Source of the DNA: Citrobacter sp. RHB25-C09
GTDB taxonomy: Bacteria > Pseudomonadota > Gammaproteobacteria > Enterobacterales > Enterobacteriaceae
NCBI RefSeq assembly: GCF_013836145.1
Contig: NZ_CP057483.1
Location: forward strand, 62,001 to 126,000
Direction of reading: 5' to 3'
DNA length: 64,000 nt
Shown: one piece after another, positions 1 through 6,797 of the stretch
How the letters are laid out: each line of letters starts with the position of its first letter
Position numbering within the stretch: the stretch's first letter is position 1
Program-made: the position numbers and the translations under genes
Notes under the pieces: model-generated
The model's database searches: none
Told to the model about the DNA's origin: nothing
What the model saw: only the letters and a program-made list of their open reading frames with translations

Positions 1-224
1 ATCCGCTGCACTTTGGCATCGTGATGATTATGGCGATGGGCTTTGGTCTGTTCTCTCCGCCTATCGGCCTGGGCCTGTATACCACCTGTGCGATTTGCGG
101 CGTGGAAATGAAACATGTCATCCGACCGATGGCGAAATATCTGGCGGTTGTTTTTGTGGGAATCATTATTGTCGCGCTGGTTGCGCCATTAACCACCTGG
201 TTGCCCGGACTGGCGGGTTATTAA
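1..224 (+). CDS. TRAP transporter large permease subunit (DctM family), C-terminal end only
   Basis: Only the last 73 or so residues are inside the window; the reading frame is open to the left edge (codons from position 3). The visible part reads PLHFGIVM, then MGFGLFSPPIGLGLY, and ends in a hydrophobic helix of about 20 residues. The D/NPLHFG and PPxGxxL patterns are typical of the last helices of DctM, the 12-helix inner-membrane permease of tripartite ATP-independent periplasmic transporters. These take up organic and sugar acids with a periplasmic binding protein. The dehydrogenase and mutarotase that follow fit a sugar or sugar-acid substrate, but it cannot be named from this fragment. 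Confidence 0.85.
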   Translation, partial: PLHFGIVMIMAMGFGLFSPPIGLGLYTTCAICGVEMKHVIRPMAKYLAVVFVGIIIVALVAPLTTWLPGLAGY

Positions 225-263
225 TTTCTGTCTCTGTGTATATCTGAATAATGGGAGTATGAA

Positions 264-1028
264 ATGGGATCATTAGCAGGGAAAAAAGCGTTTATTACCG
301 GTGCTGAGCAAGGTATTGGTAAAGAATCCGCGAAAAAACTGATTGAGGCAGGATGCGACATCTATATTCATTATTTCAACGGTGAATCGGGGCCGCGAGA
401 ATTAATGGCCATGGCACAGGAAAAAGGATGCCGTGCGGCCATTGGCTTTGCCGATTTAACTAACGAAGAAGATGCCGCGCGTTGCGTTCAGGAAGCGGCT
501 GAATTCCTGGGCGGCATTGATATTCTGGTGAATAACGTCGGCGGCATTATTGCCCGCAGATGGCTTGGTGATATCGAGCCGCATTTCTGGCGCACGGTAA
601 TTGATGTGAACATGACGACGATGCTAAATGTCACCCAGCAGGCGCTGCCGTGGCTGAAGGCTGCGCCTGCAGGAGCAAGTATTGTGAATCTGGCCTCGCT
701 GGCCGGGCGTTCTGGCGGTCATGCGGGTTCATTGGTTTACTCCACAACGAAAGGGGCGGTGTTAACCTGGACGCGCTCGCTCGCCGCCGAGCTGGGAGAG
801 CATGGCATTCGGGTCAATGCGGTTGCGCCGGGGCTGATTCTGGGCACGCGTTTTCACGATCAGCACACTACTCAGGCCTCCGCAGATCAGACAATCCAGG
901 CGATTCCGCTGGGGCGTGCCGGAACACCGGAAGACGTCGCCAGAGCGATCTGCTTCCTTGCCTCTGAATATGATGGTTTTGTATCCGGTGCAACAATTGA
1001 TATTAACGGCGGGATTTATCGGGCGTAA
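264..1028 (+). CDS. SDR-family NAD(P)-dependent oxidoreductase
   Basis: A classical short-chain dehydrogenase of 254 residues. The cofactor motif TGxxxGIG lies at residues 12-19 and the NNVG variant of NNAG at 90-93. The catalytic set is Ser145, Tyr159 and Lys163 (YSTTK), and the PG motif after beta-6 is at 189-190. Length and motifs match the gluconate 5-dehydrogenase/FabG-like group, which oxidises or reduces a hydroxyl of a small substrate. The start follows GGGAG with normal spacing. It lies 39 bp after the TRAP permease gene and 45 bp before the mutarotase gene, so these are probably one catabolic operon for a sugar acid. The substrate is not known. Confidence 0.9.
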   Translation: MGSLAGKKAFITGAEQGIGKESAKKLIEAGCDIYIHYFNGESGPRELMAMAQEKGCRAAIGFADLTNEEDAARCVQEAAEFLGGIDILVNNVGGIIARRWLGDIEPHFWRTVIDVNMTTMLNVTQQALPWLKAAPAGASIVNLASLAGRSGGHAGSLVYSTTKGAVLTWTRSLAAELGEHGIRVNAVAPGLILGTRFHDQHTTQASADQTIQAIPLGRAGTPEDVARAICFLASEYDGFVSGATIDINGGIYRA

Positions 1029-1073
1029 ATACAGGGCGGGTTATTCTACCCGCCAGTCTCAAAGGGAATGATT

Positions 1074-1493
1074 ATGATAAAGTCGGATATTATTCATCCT
1101 GATTTATTGCAGGGGCTGGCGCAGTGTGGTCATAAAGCGAATATCCTTATTACGGATGCGAATTATTCTTTTCTGACCAATACCTCGCCGTTGGCACGTA
1201 TTGTCTGGTTGAATTTTTCACCGGGGTTAATCAGCAGTACAGTCATTCTGGAGAAAATTCTCGGCTATATTAATGTTGAAAAAGCGACATTAATGTCCAG
1301 CCCGGTCGATTTCGATAATACGATTGAGCGTGAATATCGCGATATTCTTTCACCGATGGCCGAGTTTGAATATGTTGAACGCAACGCTTTCTATTCCCAG
1401 GCAAAATCTTCAGATACGATGCTGGTTATTGCCTCGGGGGAAACCCGCCGATTTGCCAATATTCTTTTAACCGTTGGCCCAACGTTTCTTTGA
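1074..1493 (+). CDS. RbsD/FucU-family sugar mutarotase-like protein
   Basis: A small protein of 139 residues of the RbsD/FucU fold, which interconverts pyranose and furanose forms or anomers of sugars. The family signature is clear: GHKANILITDANYS near the N-terminus, with the conserved His and Asp of the active site, and a final segment VIASGETRRFANILL like the tail of FucU. I chose ATG 1074 because AAAGGG at 1061-1066 lies 7 bases upstream of it; an ATG two codons earlier (1068) is almost on top of that site. Context with an SDR and a TRAP permease suggests it prepares the imported sugar or sugar acid for the dehydrogenase. Confidence 0.8.
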   Translation: MIKSDIIHPDLLQGLAQCGHKANILITDANYSFLTNTSPLARIVWLNFSPGLISSTVILEKILGYINVEKATLMSSPVDFDNTIEREYRDILSPMAEFEYVERNAFYSQAKSSDTMLVIASGETRRFANILLTVGPTFL

Positions 1494-1498
1494 AATAC

Positions 1499-1522
1499 GG
1501 AGAAGAACAGCCGTTCTTCTCC
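1499..1522 (+). terminator. hairpin after the mutarotase gene
   Basis: A perfect 10-bp stem GGAGAAGAAC / GTTCTTCTCC with an AGCC loop begins 6 bases after the stop codon. It is followed only by a short TTT run, so it is a plausible but not ideal Rho-independent terminator for the TRAP-SDR-RbsD operon. Confidence 0.55.
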
Positions 1523-1938
1523 TTTGCCACCACCACGTCAGTGCGATTTGTAGATACTGTTATTGCCTGCAGCACTTTCATACACCGCGGTTCGGAGAAG
1601 GGTTGCGTTCACCGCATGTTCAGCGTTTCTCTGACATTCTCACGCAAGTGAACGCGCAAGGGAGGCTCGCCGCCGCCTCCCTTGCATCCCAGGCTCCCGG
1701 CAGGGAAAATCGCCACTTCGTGGTCCATTCGCCTTTTGTCGTCTGACTATCGGGTCGGGGTCGAGCCTGCATCCCTGCAGGCCGTCCCCTCCGCCCGCGT
1801 CCCTGCGTGCGGACCCGGTCAGCCGACAACGGCTCATCGATTTTCACGCCGGACCAACGGCACCGTTTCAGGAAGATTAGTTTCGCATGCCAGTGCCGGA
1901 CCGTAGGCCGGATAAGCGCAGCGCCATCCGGCACAATC
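1523..1938. other. GC-rich, strongly folded intergenic stretch, no convincing gene
   Basis: From about 1600 to 1820 the sequence contains several consecutive inverted repeats: GCGTTCAC at 1605-1612 with GTGAACGC at 1648-1655; an 11-bp perfect stem at 1656-1666/1675-1685; and a 7-bp stem with a 4-base loop at 1765-1771/1776-1782, enclosed by CGGGTC 1751-1756 and GACCCG 1812-1817. Open frames on both strands are present but are rich in Arg, Ala and Pro, have no family signature and overlap the repressor gene. I read it as a non-coding, possibly dispersed, repeat element rather than a gene. Confidence 0.5.
1903..1934. repeat. REP (repetitive extragenic palindromic) element
   Basis: The sequence GTAGGCCGGATAAGCGC then GCCATCCGGCAC is a standard enterobacterial REP unit with the GCCGGAT/ATCCGGC palindrome. 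It sits immediately after the end of the LacI-family gene on the minus strand, the usual position for mRNA-stabilising REPs. Confidence 0.85.
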
Positions 1939-2979
1939 TCAGGCTTCGCGCACGGATTGCCGGGTAACCAGTGACGGTGGGAACAGGTATTCCTGCGGCG
2001 CGAGAGCCGGGTTTTCAATCCGATCGATAAGACGTTCCACCATCACTTCTGCCATTTCTTTCAACGGCGGCATGATTGACGTCAGACCGGGGTAAACCAG
2101 TTCGGAGAGCGAAATGTTGTCGATACCGACAATCGAAATCTGCTCCGGTACGTTAATGCCCGCCTGATGCAGGCCGGTCATCAACCCAATCCCGAATGCG
2201 TCGTTAATGGCGACAATGCCATCGGGAAGCGGTGATTGTTGACCGATTTTTTGCGCCAGCGCCCGACCCAGTTCCGTCATTTCGGTATCACCATAGGCGG
2301 CCATGGCCTGACCTTCGACGATCATCCCTTCACGATAAAGCCCATGCTGTTTTACCACGCTGAGAAAACCTTCGATTTTATGCGCCCGGCTGGGCGTCAT
2401 GCCGGCAACGGTGGCAAAAATAAGGGTACGGCAGCCGCGGGCGATCAGATGTTCAGCCGCCATTCGTCCGGCATCAACGTTATCCATAGAGACGCTGTCC
2501 AGCGTGAAGCCATCCGATTCGACGTTGGCAGGCATTCGGCCATCGTAGTTCACCATCATCATGCCCTGCTTCGCGGCCTGAACGAAATGTGGTTTTTCTA
2601 TATCGCAGGCGGCAACGATGATTCCTCTGACGCCGTGAGAAAACATATCGTCCAGAAAGGCTTCTTCTTCTTCGACCTGACGGTAGGTATTCCCAATCAG
2701 TACCCGATACAGCCGTTTTTTAGCGGCCAGATCGACCTCTCGCGCAAGGGCGGCGAAGCTTGGGTTCACAATCGAAGGAACCAGCAGGCCAATCATTTTG
2801 GCGTGTCCCGTTTTTAGCTGCTGGGCGACCCGATTGGGGAAATAATTCAGGGTCTGCATGCTTTGCTGAATACGCTCAAGCGTTTCGGCCCGCATTTGAT
2901 CGGTGCGGCCATTGAGCACGTTGGATACGGTACTGACTGACACGCCAGCATGCTTCGCGACATCTCGAATGTTCGCCAT
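1939..2979 (-). CDS. LacI-family transcriptional regulator
   Basis: A repressor of 346 residues, normal for the family. Residues 1-25 form the LacI helix-turn-helix (NIRDVAKHAGVSVSTVSNVLNG), followed by the hinge helix (about 45-58, ending RVAQQLKTG) and a periplasmic-binding-protein-like effector domain from about residue 62 to the end. The typical GVDDI segment near the C-terminus appears as GIDNISLSELVYPGLT. It is transcribed toward the TRAP-SDR-RbsD genes and divergently from the polysaccharide operon. It most likely controls the sugar catabolic genes; a 12-bp palindrome upstream may be its own operator. The inducer is not predictable. Confidence 0.9.
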   Translation of the reverse strand: MANIRDVAKHAGVSVSTVSNVLNGRTDQMRAETLERIQQSMQTLNYFPNRVAQQLKTGHAKMIGLLVPSIVNPSFAALAREVDLAAKKRLYRVLIGNTYRQVEEEEAFLDDMFSHGVRGIIVAACDIEKPHFVQAAKQGMMMVNYDGRMPANVESDGFTLDSVSMDNVDAGRMAAEHLIARGCRTLIFATVAGMTPSRAHKIEGFLSVVKQHGLYREGMIVEGQAMAAYGDTEMTELGRALAQKIGQQSPLPDGIVAINDAFGIGLMTGLHQAGINVPEQISIVGIDNISLSELVYPGLTSIMPPLKEMAEVMVERLIDRIENPALAPQEYLFPPSLVTRQSVREA

Positions 2980-3057
2980 AACTCTCCTTTGCGATAATCG
3001 GGGAATGGCGGTATGACGCCCCGTTAAGTCTCGCCATTCTTAACTGCAACGGTTTAG

Positions 3058-3069
3058 TGTAACGTTACA
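3058..3069. promoter_or_regulatory. Candidate LacI-family operator
   Basis: TGTAACGTTACA is a perfect 12-bp palindrome with the central CG that LacI-family proteins usually contact. It lies about 80 bp upstream of the LacI-family start codon, a good position for autoregulation. No binding evidence exists. Confidence 0.5.
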
Positions 3070-3332
3070 GAGAGTGTGGTTAAAGCATTATCTATGTGAT
3101 TGTGCTGGTGCGATAAGCCAATTGTTGTTTCGAAGATGCGGTCGTTGGGCTTTTTGATAGAGGGAGGTAATAGAAGTCCGTAGATTACAAATGCCACCTC
3201 CTGTGTAAGTTATTGAGCTAACATTTATATTTCTAACGGGATCAATGGTTAACGTCTCCTTAGCCTGGGCTATAACGGGAATTCATTTATCTCATTCATA
3301 AGACTCAGAAGCAGTATTGTAGTGACTCAGAT

Positions 3333-3346
3333 TCGGAATATCCTGA
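3333..3346 (+). promoter_or_regulatory. Candidate RcsAB box
   Basis: TCGGAATATCCTGA agrees with the RcsAB consensus TRVGAAWAWTSYGA at 12 of 14 positions (mismatches at positions 2 and 10). It lies about 200 bp upstream of the initiating transferase gene, as RcsAB boxes do ahead of colanic-acid-type loci. This suggests induction by envelope stress through the Rcs phosphorelay, but it is a prediction. Confidence 0.45.
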
Positions 3347-3535
3347 AGAAATCTCATTTTTTTTCGAATTGAACCCAATAATCACAGTAATGTATCGTTG
3401 CAGATTAATAGGGACGGTGCATGGAATGCACTGTATGTTAGGGATTACGCTGAGATAAATAACAACCCATCCATCAGTTAATTTTATTAATGGTTTTTTA
3501 CCATTGTAAATGACATGTGGTGAAAGGTTGTTGTA

Positions 3536-4960
3536 GTGTTTAATATGTCGACATGTTCATTAAAATTCAATAGTGAAGAATGTTCTGCATTCATCAAGGT
3601 GCTTGATTTCACTGTAATCAATGCAACATTGATTACAAGCGCCTGGTTCTTTGAAACGAAGTATTTTGGTACGGCAGTATTATTTTGTCTGCTCTTCTCT
3701 ACTCTCTTTTTGTTATTTTCAGAATACACAAAGGTATACCAACGGAAAATCAGGAAATTTCGTTTTCGTGATTTTAAAGGGATTCTCGGCAGTGCATTAC
3801 TGGCTATAGTTCTTTGTGAAGTAATCAGGTATACGCTTGCACAAGTATATCCTCAGGGGGATTTTAACTCGCTGGGTGATGATTTTGTTTCCCCTATTGT
3901 CGTATGGTATCTATTACCGTTTCCTGCTCTTTTGTGTATTCGCTATTTACTTCTTAAGTATACGTCCAGAAAAAGCACCCGGGTGGCAATTGTTGGTGTT
4001 ACCGAAAACGGCCTGGCAGTTGAAGAGGCATTGCGAAACGAATACTCAAACATGCAGCTGGACCTTGCTTTTTATGATGAGCGGGATTTTTCGCGGCTCG
4101 ATGATGTAGCAAAGAAGATTAAAAGTCCATTTAAGGGTTCGGTACAGACACTGGTCGAAGAGGCCAGACGAGGGAATGTTGATGAAATTTATATCGCTCT
4201 GCCGATGGTTGCTTTGCAGCGTATCCGTCATTTTCTGTCGATGATGTCAGATACTACGGTGGATACCTATATTGTTCCTGACTTTTATACTTACAGTAAC
4301 AATATGTCCAAATTTCGCAATATCCATGATCTGCATACCATTGCTATTTTCAGTTCGCCGTTCGAAGGAGTGAGTTCATTTATCAAGCGTGCGGAAGATC
4401 TGATTGTGGGCAGCATTATCATGGTTATGATTTCCTTATTAATGCTGATTATTGCGATTGGCATCAAACTGACTTCTCGTGGACCTGTATTTTTTAAACA
4501 GGATCGGTACGGGCTAAGCGGACAAAAGATTAAAGTCTGGAAATTCCGCACCATGAAGGTCATGGAAAACGATGATGTCGTGAAACAAGCCACGAAGAAC
4601 GATCCTCGGGTGACACCCTTCGGGGCCTTTTTACGCCGCACTTCTCTCGATGAGCTGCCGCAATTTATCAACGTCATTCAGGGAAGTATGTCAATTGTTG
4701 GCCCCCGACCCCATGCGGTTGCACATAACGAGCTGTACCGTAAGCAGGTTGAGAACTACATGATACGTCATAAGGTAAAACCGGGGATCACTGGTCTTGC
4801 GCAGGTCAACGGCTTCCGTGGGGAAATTGATACGCTCTATAAAATGGAAAAAAGAGTTCAGTACGACATTGAATACATCAAGAAATGGTCTTTATGGCTG
4901 GATATAAAAATTATTATTAAAACAATTTCTAAAGGGTTTGTCGGAAAGAATGCGTATTAA
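3536..4960 (+). CDS. Undecaprenyl-phosphate glucose (hexose-1-P) phosphotransferase, WcaJ-like
   Basis: A polyisoprenyl-phosphate hexose-1-phosphate transferase of 474 residues that starts polymer synthesis by moving a sugar-1-phosphate onto undecaprenyl phosphate in the inner membrane. N-terminal hydrophobic segments lie at about 22-62, 83-100 and 118-140. A nucleotide-binding-like middle domain spans about 145-275, another hydrophobic helix lies at 288-312, and the catalytic bacterial sugar transferase domain fills the rest. That domain has KFRTM at 336-340, the catalytic pair DE at 372-373, the VGPRP loop at 388-392 and KPGITGLAQVNG after it. The GTG start at 3536 is preferred because GAAAGG at 3522-3527 lies 8 bases upstream; ATG 3545 is too far from it. 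It is the first gene of the exopolysaccharide operon. The sugar is probably glucose by resemblance to WcaJ, though galactose is possible given the nearby galE. Confidence 0.9.
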   Translation: MFNMSTCSLKFNSEECSAFIKVLDFTVINATLITSAWFFETKYFGTAVLFCLLFSTLFLLFSEYTKVYQRKIRKFRFRDFKGILGSALLAIVLCEVIRYTLAQVYPQGDFNSLGDDFVSPIVVWYLLPFPALLCIRYLLLKYTSRKSTRVAIVGVTENGLAVEEALRNEYSNMQLDLAFYDERDFSRLDDVAKKIKSPFKGSVQTLVEEARRGNVDEIYIALPMVALQRIRHFLSMMSDTTVDTYIVPDFYTYSNNMSKFRNIHDLHTIAIFSSPFEGVSSFIKRAEDLIVGSIIMVMISLLMLIIAIGIKLTSRGPVFFKQDRYGLSGQKIKVWKFRTMKVMENDDVVKQATKNDPRVTPFGAFLRRTSLDELPQFINVIQGSMSIVGPRPHAVAHNELYRKQVENYMIRHKVKPGITGLAQVNGFRGEIDTLYKMEKRVQYDIEYIKKWSLWLDIKIIIKTISKGFVGKNAY

Positions 4961-6236
4961 ACTTTTGGCCATTACCGGAATTGTCATTCTACAACCGGTA
5001 TGGGCCGAACCCATCCCGAAATCACATACAGGCATTGCGGGGGTAGATTTTCAAAGCGACGTTGCAGCGAATTATGGTTATTCAGATAACATCACCTTTC
5101 AACCACACAGCAGCAAGGAGAAAGATTCTGTATTTCAGAGCATTACGCCGACGTTAAGTATGGTAGGCGAGCGTTTTCAGGATAAATATTTGCTGATGTA
5201 TTCCGGTGACTACCGTCGTTACGATAAGGACTCTGCCGACAACTACAACGATCATTTTTTCCGTTTTAACGGCGCATGGCGATACGGGCTGAAACACGGA
5301 CTGACCCTGAATCTAGAAGATTCTCTGGGGCATGAGGAGCGCGGGCGCGGAATTACAGAAGGTTTTGTCCAGGAACAATTTAGACAGTTCGGTATTACGT
5401 CTCCTTTGAGCCCCCATTTTGTGAATAGCGAATTGCGTTACAGTTATGGTGCACCTGAAGGACGCGGCAAGGCTGAGTTGGCATTACAGTATAAAAAGTT
5501 ACGTTTCGGTAAGACGGGCGGGGTCCGTAATGCTGATGTAGACTTTTACAATTATCTCCTTGAGCAGGAGTGGTACGAAAATAGTCTTATTGCTGAAGTT
5601 TACGACCAATATACCGCGAACACACGTTTTCGTTATAGTTTTATTACTAACCAGCGTCGATACGATCGTTTATCTGAAAAAGATAGCAACGAGTACTATT
5701 TGCGCTATGGAGTAAAGTCCCAATTATCGGACAAAACAAACATCGACATGAATGTCGCGTGGTTGTATAAGACGTTTGAGAATAATGCCAACGCTCGAAA
5801 TTTTAATGGATTGAATTGGGACATACAGGGAGAGTGGAAGCCGCTAAAACAGTCTGTTGTTACGCTACATACTTCACAGAATATTAAAGATCCGTCCGAG
5901 GTGGGTGGATATATTTTATTCACCAAATATGGTGTTTCGTACCAACACTTTTGGTTGGGGGATCGTTTTTCTACTACCCTGGATTATTCTCTTAGCCGGG
6001 AGGATTACAAAAAACAGGACAAAAATCGTCGTGACAGGAATGGCGTGTTTACGATGAAAATGAGTTACGACTATACCCCTTCGGTTAACGTTGAACTCAA
6101 GTATCTTCTGAATAAGTTGGATTCGAATAAGAATACGGATTCGTTCTACATTGGACCTAACGACGAGCGGGAAGTAACAAGGACGTTAGGTTATGACAAT
6201 TCAATGATTATGCTTACTGCTAAGGTTCAGATATAA
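4950..6236 (+). CDS. Outer-membrane beta-barrel protein of the exopolysaccharide export system
   Basis: A protein of 428 residues with a clear signal peptide (MRIKLLAITGIVILQPVWA, cleavage before EP). The remainder is rich in alternating aromatic/polar strands and contains many Tyr, Asp, Arg and Asn, with no long hydrophobic helix, as expected for an outer-membrane barrel of about 16-18 strands. It most resembles the BBP2-type putative porins found in polysaccharide operons (EpsL-like). ATG 4950 overlaps the previous gene by 11 bp; TTG 4938 would add four residues before the signal peptide and is less likely. The next gene encodes a short OPX lipoprotein without an outer-membrane-spanning domain, so this barrel may be the actual pore for the polymer. 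Function is inferred from context. Confidence 0.75.
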   Translation: MRIKLLAITGIVILQPVWAEPIPKSHTGIAGVDFQSDVAANYGYSDNITFQPHSSKEKDSVFQSITPTLSMVGERFQDKYLLMYSGDYRRYDKDSADNYNDHFFRFNGAWRYGLKHGLTLNLEDSLGHEERGRGITEGFVQEQFRQFGITSPLSPHFVNSELRYSYGAPEGRGKAELALQYKKLRFGKTGGVRNADVDFYNYLLEQEWYENSLIAEVYDQYTANTRFRYSFITNQRRYDRLSEKDSNEYYLRYGVKSQLSDKTNIDMNVAWLYKTFENNANARNFNGLNWDIQGEWKPLKQSVVTLHTSQNIKDPSEVGGYILFTKYGVSYQHFWLGDRFSTTLDYSLSREDYKKQDKNRRDRNGVFTMKMSYDYTPSVNVELKYLLNKLDSNKNTDSFYIGPNDEREVTRTLGYDNSMIMLTAKVQI

Positions 6237-6237
6237 A

Positions 6238-6795
6238 ATGAAAGTAATCAATTTGTGCACATTTTTACTGTGCAGTATTTTGTTGGTGGGTTGCTCATCC
6301 ACCCGACCGCCTTTAACAGACGACGCGTCGACTGTCACGGAGAGTTATATTCTGGGTGCCGGCGATACGGTCAATATCATGGTTTACGGTGAACCCGAGA
6401 TGACCATGAAATTTATCATCGATAAAAGCGGCGCTATTACTTTCCCTTATATCGGTAAACTGATGCTGAAAGGGAAAACGGCAGAGCAGGTGGGGAAAGA
6501 AATTACCCAGAAGCTACGTGGGCATTATTTGCAAAACCCAATGGTCACCGTCAGCATCGCAGAATTTCGTAAATTCTATGTCTCTGGAGAAGTTAGAAAT
6601 CCCAATGGTTATGCCTATGAACCCGGCATGACTGTTGAGAAGTCTATTGCCCTGGCGGGTGGGTTTACCGATCGCGCGGATCGCAAAGATATCAATATCC
6701 GACTCTCAGGGAATAATGAACTGCTTGAGAATGTGGCATTGACCCATTCTGTCCGTCCTGGGGACGTAGTGATCATTGGAATGGGATTTTTCTAA
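6238..6795 (+). CDS. Short OPX polysaccharide export lipoprotein (GumB/EpsE type)
   Basis: A lipoprotein of 185 residues with signal peptide and lipobox LVGC (acylated Cys19). It contains the poly_export domain (YILGAGDTVNIMVYGE... from about residue 40, ending near VTVSIAEF) and one SLBB domain (FYVSGEVRNPNGYAYEPGMTV...). E. coli Wza is about twice as long because it has extra SLBB repeats and a C-terminal amphipathic helix that forms the outer-membrane pore. Both are absent here and the protein ends at GMGFF. It should form a periplasmic ring between the copolymerase and an outer-membrane component, presumably the barrel encoded 1 bp upstream. It ends 2 bp before the copolymerase gene. Confidence 0.92.
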   Translation: MKVINLCTFLLCSILLVGCSSTRPPLTDDASTVTESYILGAGDTVNIMVYGEPEMTMKFIIDKSGAITFPYIGKLMLKGKTAEQVGKEITQKLRGHYLQNPMVTVSIAEFRKFYVSGEVRNPNGYAYEPGMTVEKSIALAGGFTDRADRKDINIRLSGNNELLENVALTHSVRPGDVVIIGMGFF

Positions 6796-6797
6796 CG

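Larger units (their letters stand above)
2980..3535. promoter_or_regulatory. Divergent regulatory region between the repressor and the exopolysaccharide operon
   Basis: This 556-bp region has no gene and becomes AT-rich toward the right. It contains the TGTAACGTTACA palindrome near the repressor, an RcsAB-like box at 3333-3346, an inverted repeat GTGCAT-GGA-ATGCAC at 3417-3431 and a small hairpin AATGGT-TTTTT-ACCATT at 3489-3505 just ahead of the first exopolysaccharide gene. I find no ops/JUMPstart element here. The promoter itself cannot be fixed by eye. Confidence 0.55.

Noticed and set aside
1620..2018. A 132-codon minus-strand gene in the GC-rich intergenic stretch
   Set aside because: It overlaps the end of the LacI-family gene, has composition typical of chance frames in GC-rich palindromic DNA and shows no family motif.
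3370..3535. JUMPstart/ops ahead of the exopolysaccharide operon
   Set aside because: No GGCGGTAGCGT-like sequence is present; only unrelated inverted repeats are seen.
4938..4949. TTG 4938 as the start of the beta-barrel gene
   Set aside because: It adds MSER before an otherwise perfect signal peptide, and its ribosome site is only 1 base away. ATG 4950 is better.
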